Positions 1-8,104 of a stretch of DNA of 55,432 bases are shown here, in pieces. The notes under the pieces were generated by a model. It ran no database searches and was not told the DNA's origin. It saw only the letters and a program-made list of their open reading frames with translations. Position 1 is the first letter of the stretch, and every line of letters begins with the position of its first letter. The DNA comes from CAYSWK01 sp964434735 (GTDB taxonomy: Archaea; Micrarchaeota; Micrarchaeia; Anstonellales; Bilamarchaeaceae): positions 1 to 55,432 of the forward strand of contig CAYSWK010000005.1 in the NCBI GenBank assembly GCA_964434735.1, written 5' to 3'. Position numbers and translations under genes: made by a program.

Positions 1-179
1 CCCATACTCGCAAGGGTCTGAGTTCCGCCAATGACTGAAAGAATGCGTTGTTTTGACGTATTAAAGATGTCTGCAAGCTCCTCAACACCGTACGAGTGCC
101 TGTAATAAAGCATGCGAATTTCAAGCTCTTTTTTCGCATCTTCCATTCCGGATACATAAGCATAGGATGGTGCTTGCAT
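1..179 (-). CDS. HTH-like DNA-binding protein, N-terminal part
   Basis: The gene runs off the left edge, so only 59 codons from its ATG at 179 are visible. Residues about 24-50 (YYRHSYGVEELADIFNTSK) look like a helix-turn-helix of the homeodomain-like/resolvase type: a helix, then VEELADIF, a turn, and a recognition helix TSKQRILSV. A TATA box lies 27 bp before the ATG and there is no Shine-Dalgarno sequence, so the transcript is probably leaderless. It is downstream of nrdAB on the same strand but has its own promoter. The C-terminus and target are unknown. The HTH call is inference from pattern only. Confidence 0.6.
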   Translation of the reverse strand, partial: MQAPSYAYVSGMEDAKKELEIRMLYYRHSYGVEELADIFNTSKQRILSVIGGTQTLASM

Positions 180-202
180 GTGTTTATATATGGTAGAAAA
201 GG

Positions 203-210
203 TTTATAAA
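203..210 (-). promoter_or_regulatory. TATA box for the leftmost HTH gene
   Basis: TTTATAAA is centred about 27 bp upstream of the ATG at 179, which is the spacing expected for a leaderless archaeal transcript. Confidence 0.6.
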
Positions 211-248
211 GAGTGGTATTAAGTGTTATTTAAAGAAATAATAAAAAA

Positions 249-1244
249 TTAATCCCATTCCAAGGATCCTGCCTTTTTGTACTCAGTAACGCGTGTCTCA
301 AAGAAGTTCTTTTCCTTTGGAAGGTCAACTGATTGCGACATCCAGGGGAAGGGGTTTTCGGTTCCAAACATTTTAGGTAAATCGATGCGTTCCAATCGCC
401 TGTCTGCAATGTATTCGACATATGCCGCAAACTGGTCTGCGTTGATTCCTAAAAGTCCTTTAGGACATGCGTCATAGGCGTATTTTTTCTCAAGCTCAAC
501 TGCTTTTCGAATGAGTCCTACAATCTCATCTTGGAATTCCTTAGTCCATATGGAAGGATTTTCCGTTTTGATCGTATTAATTAGGTCGCAACCAAATGCA
601 AGATGAATCGATTCGTCACGCATGATATATTCAAACTGTTCTCCGATTCCAACCATTTTATTCTGGCGTTTCATGGCAAGCATCATGGCAAATCCTGCGT
701 AGAAAAATATTCCTTCCATGATGACGTAAAATCCTATGAGGTCGCGTACGAACATGCGGATGTTATCATCTCCTTTTGTGTTGAAATTAGGGTTGAATAT
801 CGATTTGGTGAGCTCAACGACAAAATCGTCTTTTTCCTTGATTGAAGGGATGGTGAGATACATTTTGTATATCTCTTCAGGATCAAGGCCAAGCGTATCG
901 CAGCAATAGATGAACGTGTCAGTATGTATTGCCTCCTCAAACGCTTGCCTGAGCAGATATTGCCTGCTTTCGGGGTTTGAAACGTGGTTGTACACGGCCA
1001 AAACGATGTTGTTTGCAGTGAGCGATTCGGCAGTTGAGAAAAACCCAAGGTTCCATAATATGAGCCTTCGTTCTTCCGCATTGAGTGCATGGGGATTTTT
1101 CCATTGTTCAACATCGTTTTGCATTGAAATTTCTTCAGGAGTCCAATTGTTGTTTGTTCCTGTCTTGTAGTATTCTCGTGCCCATAAGTAGGTCATGGGC
1201 AGGATTTTGTTCGGGTCTGTTTTTGAGTTGTTGATTATTCCCAT
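249..1244 (-). CDS. nrdB: Class Ic ribonucleotide reductase small subunit (R2)
   Basis: 331 aa, the usual R2 length. It holds the metal cofactor that starts radical chemistry for reduction of ribonucleotides by NrdA. The di-metal ligands can be read directly: E73, E104, H107 (EAIH), E177 and E211-x-x-H214 (ESIH). The residue four places after H107 is F111, where class Ia/Ib enzymes carry the radical tyrosine. Phe here together with Glu as first ligand is the signature of class Ic R2 (Mn/Fe, as in Chlamydia). The C-terminal tail retains an EYKKAGSLEW-like tyrosine needed for radical transfer. It lies 9 bp after nrdA; the TAAGGTGA stretch supplies both the nrdA stop and a good SD, so the two form an operon. 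Confidence 0.95.
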   Translation of the reverse strand: MGIINNSKTDPNKILPMTYLWAREYYKTGTNNNWTPEEISMQNDVEQWKNPHALNAEERRLILWNLGFFSTAESLTANNIVLAVYNHVSNPESRQYLLRQAFEEAIHTDTFIYCCDTLGLDPEEIYKMYLTIPSIKEKDDFVVELTKSIFNPNFNTKGDDNIRMFVRDLIGFYVIMEGIFFYAGFAMMLAMKRQNKMVGIGEQFEYIMRDESIHLAFGCDLINTIKTENPSIWTKEFQDEIVGLIRKAVELEKKYAYDACPKGLLGINADQFAAYVEYIADRRLERIDLPKMFGTENPFPWMSQSVDLPKEKNFFETRVTEYKKAGSLEWD

Positions 1245-1253
1245 AGTTTCACC

Positions 1254-4040
1254 TTATTGGCACGCTTCACACGTGTCTCCTCCACTTATAATGGTAGGTT
1301 GAAGGACGGGTGTCACCTGTTTTTCGGCTTCAGAAACAGGCGCTGTTTCAACTGAAGTATATTCTCGTTTTTGAGTAAATCCGTATTTGCTTGCATCAAG
1401 CGTTGATTTTTCAATCTGGCTTGCTGCAAGTGTTCGAAGGTAATAGGTCGTTTTAAGGCCCATCCTCCATGCAGATAGATATACGTCGCTCAATGTCTTT
1501 CCTGAAACTCCTTTAAGGAAAACGTTGTGTGATTGGCTTTGGTCTATCCATTTTGCACGGACTGCGGAATGCTTAAGGAATACAAAGGGGTCAATTTCAA
1601 ATGATGATTTGTATTTGTCCTTAAGTGCGCGCGGCACTGATGGAATCAATTCCAAGTCTCCATCATAGTATTTCATAAGCTCAAGCATTTCGTGATTCCA
1701 AAGTCCTGCCTTTTTGAGGTCATCGACCAAGTACTTGTTCACAACGGTAAATTCTCCGCTCATGTTTGATTTTACATAGATATTCTTGTACATCGGTTCA
1801 ATGCAAGGATAGCAATTGACGATGGTTGAAATCGTTGCGGTCGGTGCAATTGCCATGGTGTTTGAATTTCTCATTCCATACTGACGTATCTGGTTTCTTA
1901 CGAAGTTCCAGTCAAGACGGGCATCACGATTTACCTCAATCTTCATTCCTCGTTCTTGCTCAAGCAAATCTACCGTATCAAGAGGAAGTATTCCCCGGTC
2001 CCATTTGGAGCCTTTGAATGATTCATATGCGCCCTTTTCCTTTGCAAGTTCGCATGATGCAAGGATTGCATAGTACGAAACAAATTCCATGGTCGTATCT
2101 GAAAATATGATTGCATTTTCAGAATCAAACGTCAAATCAAGCATAAATAATGCGTCTTGCACTCCCATAATCCCTAGGCCGATGGGGCGGTGGCGCATGT
2201 TTGAATTCTTTGCCTCAACTGTCGGGTAGTAATTGATGTCAATTACGTTGTCAAGCATGCGGATTGCAATATGTACGGTGTTTGACAATAATTCTTCGTC
2301 AAGTTTTCCATCCTTTATATGCTTTGCAAGGTTGATTGAACCTAGGTTGCATACGGCAGTCTCATCCTTTGACGTATTGAGTGTAATTTCAGTACACAGG
2401 TTTGAGCTGTGAATGACTCCTACGTGGTCTTGTGGTGAGCGGATGTTGCACGGGTCTTTGAACGTAATCCAGGGATGTCCGGTCTCAAAGAGCATAGAGA
2501 GCATTTTTCTCCACAGTTTTTTTGCGGAAATGACCTTGTGTTTTTTCATCTTGCCGTTTCTTGATTTTTCCTCGTATTCAAGGTACTTCTTCTCAAATTT
2601 TCTTCCGTACGTGTGATGAAGTTCGGGCACTTCCTCGCTTGAGAACATGGTCCAGTTTTCATCTGCAATAACTCGCTTCATGAAAAGGTCTGGAATCCAG
2701 CTTGCCGTGTTCATGTCGTGTGTTCTTCTTCTTTCGTCCCCGGTGTTTTTCCTTAAGTCAAGGAAATCCTCATAATCCAAATGCCATACTTCAAGGTATG
2801 CGCACGTTGCCCCTCGTCTTTTTCCGCTTCGGTTTATTGCGGCAGTGACATCGTTTGCGATTTTAAGGAACGGGATGACACCTTGACTTTCAACATTAGT
2901 GCTTTTGATCCAGGAGCCGGTTGCACGAATATTAGTCCAGTCATTTCCAAGGCCTCCTGACCATTTAGAAAGCATGGCGTTGTCACTTAGGCATTTGAAG
3001 ATATGGCCTAAATCATCCTCAACAGTAGTAAGATAACACGAACTCAATTGCGGGTGCGGCGTTCCCGAGTGGAACAACGTTGGAGTTGAGGACATGAACC
3101 GAAATGATGAAAGTACCTCGTAGAATTCAATTGCCCGCAATTCCTTTTCCTTTTCACCTGCGGCAAGGCCCATTGCAACCCGCATCCAGAACCCTTGGGG
3201 TAACTCAATCCGCTTATTGTCGCGTTTTGCAAAATATCTTTCGTACAACGTGTGGATGCCCATATAATCGAACAATTCATCACGTTCAAGCTTGAGCCCC
3301 TTTGCAAGGACATTTAAATCAAATTGAAGGAGCATGGGGTCAAATAGACCCTCTTCAACGCCCTTTTTGATTCCTGCACGGAATGCCTCGCGGTACGCTT
3401 CCTCTTTTGTTTGTGCTTTTGTCGACCTGCCGATAACTTCCTTGCAGATTTTCTGCATGAAAAGCCGTGCCGCAACTTGTCCATACGCGGGATCCCGCTC
3501 GACAAAGGCAGTTGTTGCAAGTATGAGGGATTTTTCTATCTCATCAGAAGTTATGCCGTCAAAAATATTTTTTATGAACTCCTGGGATACCAATTCCGGC
3601 ACAACGACGCTTTCGTATCCGTATGATGCACGTGCAATAGTATCCTTGACTTTATTGATGTCAAACATGACTGTTCTTCCGTCACGTTTTTTGACGGTAA
3701 GTTTTCCTAAAAGTGATTTTTGGATCGTTTTCTTTCGTTCTTCTTCCCGTTCCTTCTGCCTGCTTGCACGGTAGAGAATGTATGCCTTTGCAATTTCGTA
3801 GTTCCCTCCCTTTACGAGGTGTTTTTCAACGATGTCTTGGACATTTTCGACGTTTGGATAAAATTCGCTGAATCGAACGGACAGCTCTTCAGTAATATCA
3901 TTTACCAATTGGTCAAGGATTTCGGTTGCCATTTCGCTTTGGCATGCGACAACTGCCTTGTGAATTGCATTTCTAATTCGTAATGGATCGAATTCGACGA
4001 CTTCCCCCGTTCTTTTCACTATCATGATGCTGTTTGACAT
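1254..4040 (-). CDS. nrdA: Class I ribonucleotide reductase large subunit (R1)
   Basis: 928 aa catalytic subunit that reduces NDPs to dNDPs. There are two tandem ATP-cone allosteric domains: residues about 6-95 (IVKRTGEVVEFDPLRI) and 113-205 (LTVKKRDGRTVMFDINKV). The barrel follows with C335 (SSCYL) and C564 (CNLGSIN) as the redox pair, C549 as thiyl-radical cysteine in NLCTEI with N547 and E551, and a PTATIS motif. The tail ends CEACQ (C924, C927), the swinging CxxC for re-reduction. Two ATP-cones plus a class Ic R2 resembles the chlamydial arrangement. The start is supported by GGGGGA about 8 nt upstream and a TATA box about 50 bp upstream, giving a short leader. A repeated palindromic half-site overlaps the predicted transcription start. 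Confidence 0.96.
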   Translation of the reverse strand: MSNSIMIVKRTGEVVEFDPLRIRNAIHKAVVACQSEMATEILDQLVNDITEELSVRFSEFYPNVENVQDIVEKHLVKGGNYEIAKAYILYRASRQKEREEERKKTIQKSLLGKLTVKKRDGRTVMFDINKVKDTIARASYGYESVVVPELVSQEFIKNIFDGITSDEIEKSLILATTAFVERDPAYGQVAARLFMQKICKEVIGRSTKAQTKEEAYREAFRAGIKKGVEEGLFDPMLLQFDLNVLAKGLKLERDELFDYMGIHTLYERYFAKRDNKRIELPQGFWMRVAMGLAAGEKEKELRAIEFYEVLSSFRFMSSTPTLFHSGTPHPQLSSCYLTTVEDDLGHIFKCLSDNAMLSKWSGGLGNDWTNIRATGSWIKSTNVESQGVIPFLKIANDVTAAINRSGKRRGATCAYLEVWHLDYEDFLDLRKNTGDERRRTHDMNTASWIPDLFMKRVIADENWTMFSSEEVPELHHTYGRKFEKKYLEYEEKSRNGKMKKHKVISAKKLWRKMLSMLFETGHPWITFKDPCNIRSPQDHVGVIHSSNLCTEITLNTSKDETAVCNLGSINLAKHIKDGKLDEELLSNTVHIAIRMLDNVIDINYYPTVEAKNSNMRHRPIGLGIMGVQDALFMLDLTFDSENAIIFSDTTMEFVSYYAILASCELAKEKGAYESFKGSKWDRGILPLDTVDLLEQERGMKIEVNRDARLDWNFVRNQIRQYGMRNSNTMAIAPTATISTIVNCYPCIEPMYKNIYVKSNMSGEFTVVNKYLVDDLKKAGLWNHEMLELMKYYDGDLELIPSVPRALKDKYKSSFEIDPFVFLKHSAVRAKWIDQSQSHNVFLKGVSGKTLSDVYLSAWRMGLKTTYYLRTLAASQIEKSTLDASKYGFTQKREYTSVETAPVSEAEKQVTPVLQPTIISGGDTCEACQ

Positions 4041-4067
4041 GGTATTTCCCCCGATTGTATGAAAGCC

Positions 4068-4077
4068 TAATGGTAAC
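4068..4077. promoter_or_regulatory. Putative operator half-site at the nrdA promoter
   Basis: TAATGGTAAC lies between the predicted nrdA TATA box (4087-4096) and its start codon. The identical ten bases recur inside the palindrome at 4151-4165, so a repressor or activator site is plausible. The binding protein is unknown. Confidence 0.4.
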
Positions 4078-4086
4078 TGACTTTAT

Positions 4087-4096
4087 GTTTAAAAAG
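4087..4096 (-). promoter_or_regulatory. TATA box of nrdAB
   Basis: On the minus strand it reads CTTTTTAAAC. With a start about 26 bp downstream the leader would be roughly 25 nt and contain the GGGGGA SD. Confidence 0.5.
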
Positions 4097-4150
4097 ACAA
4101 AATCCTTCGTCGTAAAAATAATATTACTTTGAACCATCATTCATGACTAG

Positions 4151-4165
4151 TAATGGTAACCATTA
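4151..4165. repeat. 15-bp dyad TAATGGTAACCATTA upstream of nrdA
   Basis: A near-perfect inverted repeat (arms TAATGG/CCATTA around TAA). Its left ten bases equal the element at 4068-4077. It sits between the small HTH/30-codon genes and the nrdA promoter. Confidence 0.5.
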
Positions 4166-4211
4166 AACAAAAATAACCTCACGAATTTTATAAAAGAAGA
4201 AAAAAGAAAAT

Positions 4212-4304
4212 CTATGCCCCTGTTTTGGTTTGACGGACTCCTAAATGCGCCATTCCTTCATAGAGCGCATACAAGCATTCCTTAGCCTGGAGGTATTCAT
4301 CCAT
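4212..4304 (-). CDS. 30-residue coupled small ORF
   Basis: ATG at 4304 is preceded by AGGAGGT with 5 nt spacing, the strongest SD in the region, and its start lies inside the stop region of the small HTH gene (ATGGATGA). The product begins MDEYLQAKECLYALYEGM and ends QTKTGA. It has one Cys, no membrane segment and a helical composition. The strong SD and coupling argue for translation; the function is unknown. It could be a partner of the HTH protein or only a leader peptide. Confidence 0.45.
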   Translation of the reverse strand: MDEYLQAKECLYALYEGMAHLGVRQTKTGA

Positions 4305-4431
4305 AGGGTACCTCCTGGACTACACGCCAAATAGTCATACGTGATACGCCAAACATGTCAGCAAGCTTTCGCAAGCTAAAGGGCCTTGAATAATATACTT
4401 CAAGCAATTTCTGGACTGTTTCTTCGTCCAT
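4297..4431 (-). CDS. 44-residue helix-turn-helix protein (or C-terminal HTH of a longer gene)
   Basis: From ATG 4431 the product is almost entirely one HTH: EETVQKLLEVYY, then SLRKLADMFGVSRMTIWRVV, matching the resolvase/homeodomain-like HTH pattern. The frame stays open upstream to a TGA at 4597-4599 (about 55 more codons, including KSGRPNV next to the HTH) but holds no ATG and no GTG except the one beside the ATG. A longer gene that lost its start, or an unusual start codon, is therefore possible. It lies upstream of nrdAB on the same strand, beside the palindromes at 4068 and 4151, so a role in RNR control is a reasonable but untested inference. Confidence 0.5.
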   Translation of the reverse strand: MDEETVQKLLEVYYSRPFSLRKLADMFGVSRMTIWRVVQEVPYG

Positions 4432-4883
4432 CACGTTTGGCCTGCCTGATTTTACAGGTTCTTGTTTTACAAAATTAGGTCTAATGTTTTCCTGATTTCT
4501 TCCAAAATTCTTTTTTACTTTTGTGTGCGAACTGGTTCCCTTACTGGATTTCGCACCACCCTTGTGTTCCGTTTCCCAAAAGACAATCCCTTCCGGTCAT
4601 TTTTTCATCCTCCATGTTTTTGTGTGCCTTTGTGGCACCGATTGCTATTGAGCCCCGTAATCTTTTTAAAGGAGCGTCACAGAACTGATCCAGTGACTCG
4701 TGATGCTCGTCACTAGCTCGTTAACTTTTTTGGAAGTTACCGGTCCGTGGATCGTTTCCAGTTCTCAGCAGCCAGTTTCGAGTCTTCGGCCTCGTTTATC
4801 GTTTCCGGTTTCCTGTTTCGGGTTATTTCTTTTTTCTAAACCAAATAAATACATTTTTAAACACTTTAATACGTAATAGACAT
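4432..4883. other. Long intergenic region with hairpin and GTTTC-rich stretch
   Basis: No convincing gene is seen on the plus strand. The minus strand carries the start-less upstream extension of the HTH frame to 4597. AGTGAC (4692-4697) pairs with GTCACT (4709-4714), followed by a T tract near 4725. From about 4750 to 4825 the DNA is pyrimidine-rich with repeated GTTTC words. A TATA box at 4854-4862 serves the next gene. Confidence 0.5.
4854..4862 (+). promoter_or_regulatory. TATA box for the 610-aa lipoprotein gene
   Basis: TTTTTAAAC is centred 26 bp before the ATG at 4884 and no SD is present, so the mRNA is predicted to be leaderless. Confidence 0.6.
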
Positions 4884-6716
4884 ATGTCATTCAGAACTTT
4901 TTGTTCAAGCGTAGCTAGAATGTGTACAAGAAATACTCAAAGAAAGGCAGCTATTGCGTTTGCTGCTGCAGCACTCACCACCGGATGCATTGCAAATCCT
5001 GTTGGAAGAGATAAGGATATTCCTGATACGGGTGTTGATGGAGGCCACATTTCTAATCTACCAAAACAGGATGCACGCATGGAACAAGATGCTGGCTTAC
5101 AAGATGCGACACCGGATACAGGAAACAGGAAACAGGATGCAGGGCACGCAATCCCAGATACTTCTGTGCCTGATGCTATTTTGCCTGATGCGGCTGTTTT
5201 ACCTCAAGCAACACAAAAAACGTTTTCCTTTTTGATCGGTGAACAACTTGATACGACTCTTGAAAATCGCACCTATTCTTGCCAAGAGGATTCACTTTCA
5301 CCAGACCAATTGCCCCAATCAGACGGTATTGGCGGTTTGATTCCAGTTAGTTCGCGCACCAGTTGGTACAAGGTTGAAGATCTCTTCGTACCTTCCTTCA
5401 CTGTTGGCTGTGACGATCAAAACTTAACTGCACATGAGGAGCTTTATATTGCCGGAGACTCAATGTGGCGTGACTCTGAAGATGCAGTTAATGTTCGTTT
5501 CAACGATTTTATGTATAAGGTTACGTTTGATCAGGCACCCCGAATTGAGCCTGATGGAATCGATTCACAGCAATGCGTTTTACGTGACGTCCAGTTCAAC
5601 GGTGAAAAATGGTTTATGGTAGGATTTGGGTTTCCTGAAACTGAGCCGTTAAATGAAAATCATATTGTTCGCGGAGGTTCAATTACGTTGATTAAGCACA
5701 TTCCAAACGGAGAGCCGAATGAAACTATCCGTCTTGTTGATGGCGCCGAACCGCAGATTGACGGCCAGAATGTTGATCTCCATGATGAGCATAAGGCCGG
5801 CTTTGTTTTCTGGAAAAAGGATGCGCAAGGTTGGCATTTGAATGCGTTTGGAATTTCATCAACTGCTCGTTCGGATTGGCTTTCACAAGGAGAGTCGTAC
5901 TCAGTATTTGCGGCAAAGCCAAACATCAAACTTACTTACAAAGGATTTGATCGGGATATTGAAAGTCCCCAAGAAATGGACTCGTTTGAATTGAATGTTG
6001 AACGTGATGGGGAAATTGGTGATTTAGCGCTTGTTCATCCTGAAGGCGAAAGGGGCGTGCTCGTGTTTAATGCAGCTTCGCTTTTGCGCGCCACCTCATT
6101 AAATGGTCTTTTCGCCGGTCATTATCATGAAATTCTGGTTCTTGTTGGCCCGCTTAATCCTCAATTGGAGTATACTCTTCATGATTCAGCAGGCAATGAG
6201 GTTTTAGTCAATAATTCTTTGGATGGTTTAGTATTTGCACGTGAACCGCTCACAGAATCGTATGTGTTTGAAGGGGCACTTGGAAATATGAGTAATCCCT
6301 TTAGTTATCCGACACCACAAGTGCCAAATGCCCTTTTCTTCATAGCTCCGGTTCATGCAAATTCTCCACTGGCGAATATTATTATGCAGTTTGATTTCAA
6401 TGCCGGAGGGCATCCAGAAATGTACGAGTCTCTCTCATTTAATTATTCTCTTGAATGGGAAAGTCTTAATCGGGATATGGGTGTTTTTGAAGCCGATACC
6501 ATCCGGTACGTCGGAATGGCACAATCACTTGTTGGATGTTTGAATGATCCCGAAAGGTCCAGGGCAATCAACCGTAAGCTTGGCATAGGTTCCGATGGAG
6601 GCATTCTTTTTGACTCAATGGATGATCATTCGGCTCAGTTACGTGTACCCCGAAACGGCCCGCTTAAGGTAGTCGTAAACGTTGACTACACTCCTGTCGT
6701 TGAACCTGAAAATTAG
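4884..6716 (+). CDS. Secreted Asp-rich lipoprotein of unknown function
   Basis: 610 aa. A basic n-region, an Ala-rich hydrophobic segment and the lipobox LTTGC (Cys35) indicate export and lipid anchoring. Residues about 40-115 are a low-complexity linker rich in QDA, PDT and PDA, a style common in surface lipoproteins of bacteria such as Myxococcota. The remaining about 490 residues are beta-rich with no motif I recognise. Several Cys residues (CQEDS, VGCDD, SQQCV, LVGCLN) could form disulfides. Its stop overlaps the convergent FKBP gene by 4 nt (TTAG). The extracellular role is unknown; a binding or adhesion protein is only a guess. Confidence 0.75.
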   Translation: MSFRTFCSSVARMCTRNTQRKAAIAFAAAALTTGCIANPVGRDKDIPDTGVDGGHISNLPKQDARMEQDAGLQDATPDTGNRKQDAGHAIPDTSVPDAILPDAAVLPQATQKTFSFLIGEQLDTTLENRTYSCQEDSLSPDQLPQSDGIGGLIPVSSRTSWYKVEDLFVPSFTVGCDDQNLTAHEELYIAGDSMWRDSEDAVNVRFNDFMYKVTFDQAPRIEPDGIDSQQCVLRDVQFNGEKWFMVGFGFPETEPLNENHIVRGGSITLIKHIPNGEPNETIRLVDGAEPQIDGQNVDLHDEHKAGFVFWKKDAQGWHLNAFGISSTARSDWLSQGESYSVFAAKPNIKLTYKGFDRDIESPQEMDSFELNVERDGEIGDLALVHPEGERGVLVFNAASLLRATSLNGLFAGHYHEILVLVGPLNPQLEYTLHDSAGNEVLVNNSLDGLVFAREPLTESYVFEGALGNMSNPFSYPTPQVPNALFFIAPVHANSPLANIIMQFDFNAGGHPEMYESLSFNYSLEWESLNRDMGVFEADTIRYVGMAQSLVGCLNDPERSRAINRKLGIGSDGGILFDSMDDHSAQLRVPRNGPLKVVVNVDYTPVVEPEN

Positions 6717-7246
6717 TTTTCATCTTTTTTTATCTCAACAACGGTTATGCTTGCCTTAAGTGTTTTGTCCGCAAGCGGATGGTTGAAGTCAACTGTCACT
6801 TCATCCTTGTTTATTTCCGTAATGATCCCCTTCATTTTTCCTGAGTAGACAATGCCACCTACTTCTTTTTTGACTGTCAGGTCAAGCTGTTCTACGGGGA
6901 AAGTCATGATAAGGTTCGCATTTTTGATTCCATACCCTAATGCCGCAGGAATGGTAATTTCCTTTGTTTCATTTTCTTTCATTCCAATGAGTGCATCTTC
7001 AAAACCGCGTACAAATTGGTATTCTCCAACGATGAGTGTGAATGGGGCGAAGCTGTGAGAAACGCTTATTTTTGCGTTTGTTGCAACCTCTCGTGAAGTC
7101 GTGTCAAGCAGCGTTCCGTTTTCAAGCGAGATAGTATAATCGACGCGTACACGGTCGTCTTTTTCAACCATTTTTTCCGGAGTTTGAGGGGTCGTGCATC
7201 CAAATATAAAAAGCACAACAAGCAAAATAGCAATTATTTTTTTCAT
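6713..7246 (-). CDS. FKBP-type peptidyl-prolyl isomerase, lipoprotein (SlyD-like)
   Basis: 177 aa. The signal peptide ends in lipobox IFGC (Cys16), so the enzyme is probably anchored outside the membrane. The FKBP core is recognisable in VDYTISLENGTLLDTT, FVRGFEDALIGMKENET and IPAALGYG. An inserted chaperone-like (IF) region follows (EVGGIVYSGKMKGIITEI to NHPLADKTL), as in SlyD-type archaeal FKBPs. It would isomerise X-Pro bonds and help fold exported proteins. It lies 12 bp downstream of the GTPase gene on the same strand and is likely co-transcribed with it. Confidence 0.9.
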   Translation of the reverse strand: MKKIIAILLVVLFIFGCTTPQTPEKMVEKDDRVRVDYTISLENGTLLDTTSREVATNAKISVSHSFAPFTLIVGEYQFVRGFEDALIGMKENETKEITIPAALGYGIKNANLIMTFPVEQLDLTVKKEVGGIVYSGKMKGIITEINKDEVTVDFNHPLADKTLKASITVVEIKKDEN

Positions 7247-7258
7247 AGCATCAACTTT

Positions 7259-8053
7259 TTATTTGCGTTTTTGTGTTCGTCCGACAGTCACATACGGAGC
7301 ATCTTTCCATGCCCGCAAAATAGCCTTTGCCGCTTCAGTTAAATTAAGTTCCCCGCCCTTCATTTTCATATTCCGACGAAGTGCAATGCTTTCAAGTATC
7401 GAGTCGGGCGTTGGTTTTTCAGGAATTGCAACGTCAAATGTTTTTGAAACCCACCCAAGAAGCACCGGTTCCGTTGAGCATTTTACTAAAAGCGTGTGGG
7501 CGTCCCATTCAGGGTTGGTGCTTGAATCGACGTTTACTGCACCTTTTTGTAAAAGTTCATCCCGTTTTTCGTATTTGGGGAAAACCCCGGGCGAATCGGA
7601 AAGCACGATGTTTTCAGTTATTGAAACCCATTGGATGTTGTTGGTTGTTCCTGCAATGGGCGCTACACGTGCCGCCTTTCGTTTTGCAAGCACGTTTATC
7701 AAACTTGATTTCCCTACATTAGGGTAGCCTATAATTGCGACCTTAAGCGGGCGAGTCGTTTTCTTCTCTTCAATAATCTTAAATATAAAATCCCGTTCAG
7801 TTTTTGACCCTTCTTTTGCGCTTATGTATACGGCATTATCTCGTTTTTCAATATGCGTGGCAAGGTCTGCCTTGTTTGCGAGTATGATGAGCTTGTCTCG
7901 CCCTGCCCATTTTTCGACGCGGTGATTACGGGTCCCCCAGATGTCTCGCGCATCAACGAGCTCGATGACAATGTCACTTTCTTGTATGAGTTTCAAAAGC
8001 CACGGGCGTTTATCTGAATCGAATATCGGGTCTTTCTTTGTGACTTTCTGCAT
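7259..8053 (-). CDS. Circularly permuted GTPase (YlqF/RbgA/Lsg1-like)
   Basis: 264 aa. G motifs occur in permuted order: NKAD (G4) and SAKEG (G5-like) near residues 58-82, then GYPNVGKSS (G1), an AGTT G2 region and DSPG (G3). That order defines the YlqF/YawG family, whose members assist late assembly of the large ribosomal subunit. The C-terminal third is a small helical domain ending in basic QKRK. Its start is 51 bp from the divergent lplB start, with one TATA-like box exactly midway. The ribosome-biogenesis role is inferred from family. Confidence 0.88.
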   Translation of the reverse strand: MQKVTKKDPIFDSDKRPWLLKLIQESDIVIELVDARDIWGTRNHRVEKWAGRDKLIILANKADLATHIEKRDNAVYISAKEGSKTERDFIFKIIEEKKTTRPLKVAIIGYPNVGKSSLINVLAKRKAARVAPIAGTTNNIQWVSITENIVLSDSPGVFPKYEKRDELLQKGAVNVDSSTNPEWDAHTLLVKCSTEPVLLGWVSKTFDVAIPEKPTPDSILESIALRRNMKMKGGELNLTEAAKAILRAWKDAPYVTVGRTQKRK

Positions 8054-8073
8054 ATAATTACTTGCCAGCCAAC

Positions 8074-8084
8074 GTTTTTATGAC
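8074..8084. promoter_or_regulatory. Bidirectional TATA box between the GTPase gene and lplB
   Basis: GTTTTTATGAC is centred at 8079, exactly 26 bp from both divergent start codons (8053 and 8105). It reads as a TATA-like element on either strand. Neither gene has an SD, so both transcripts are predicted to be leaderless. Confidence 0.55.
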
Positions 8085-8104
8085 CAACTCTTTACTAGCA
8101 TTTC

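Noticed and set aside
4462..4716. 84-codon plus-strand ORF
   Set aside because: No promoter or SD, Phe/Arg-rich shadow composition, and it is antisense to the open HTH frame.
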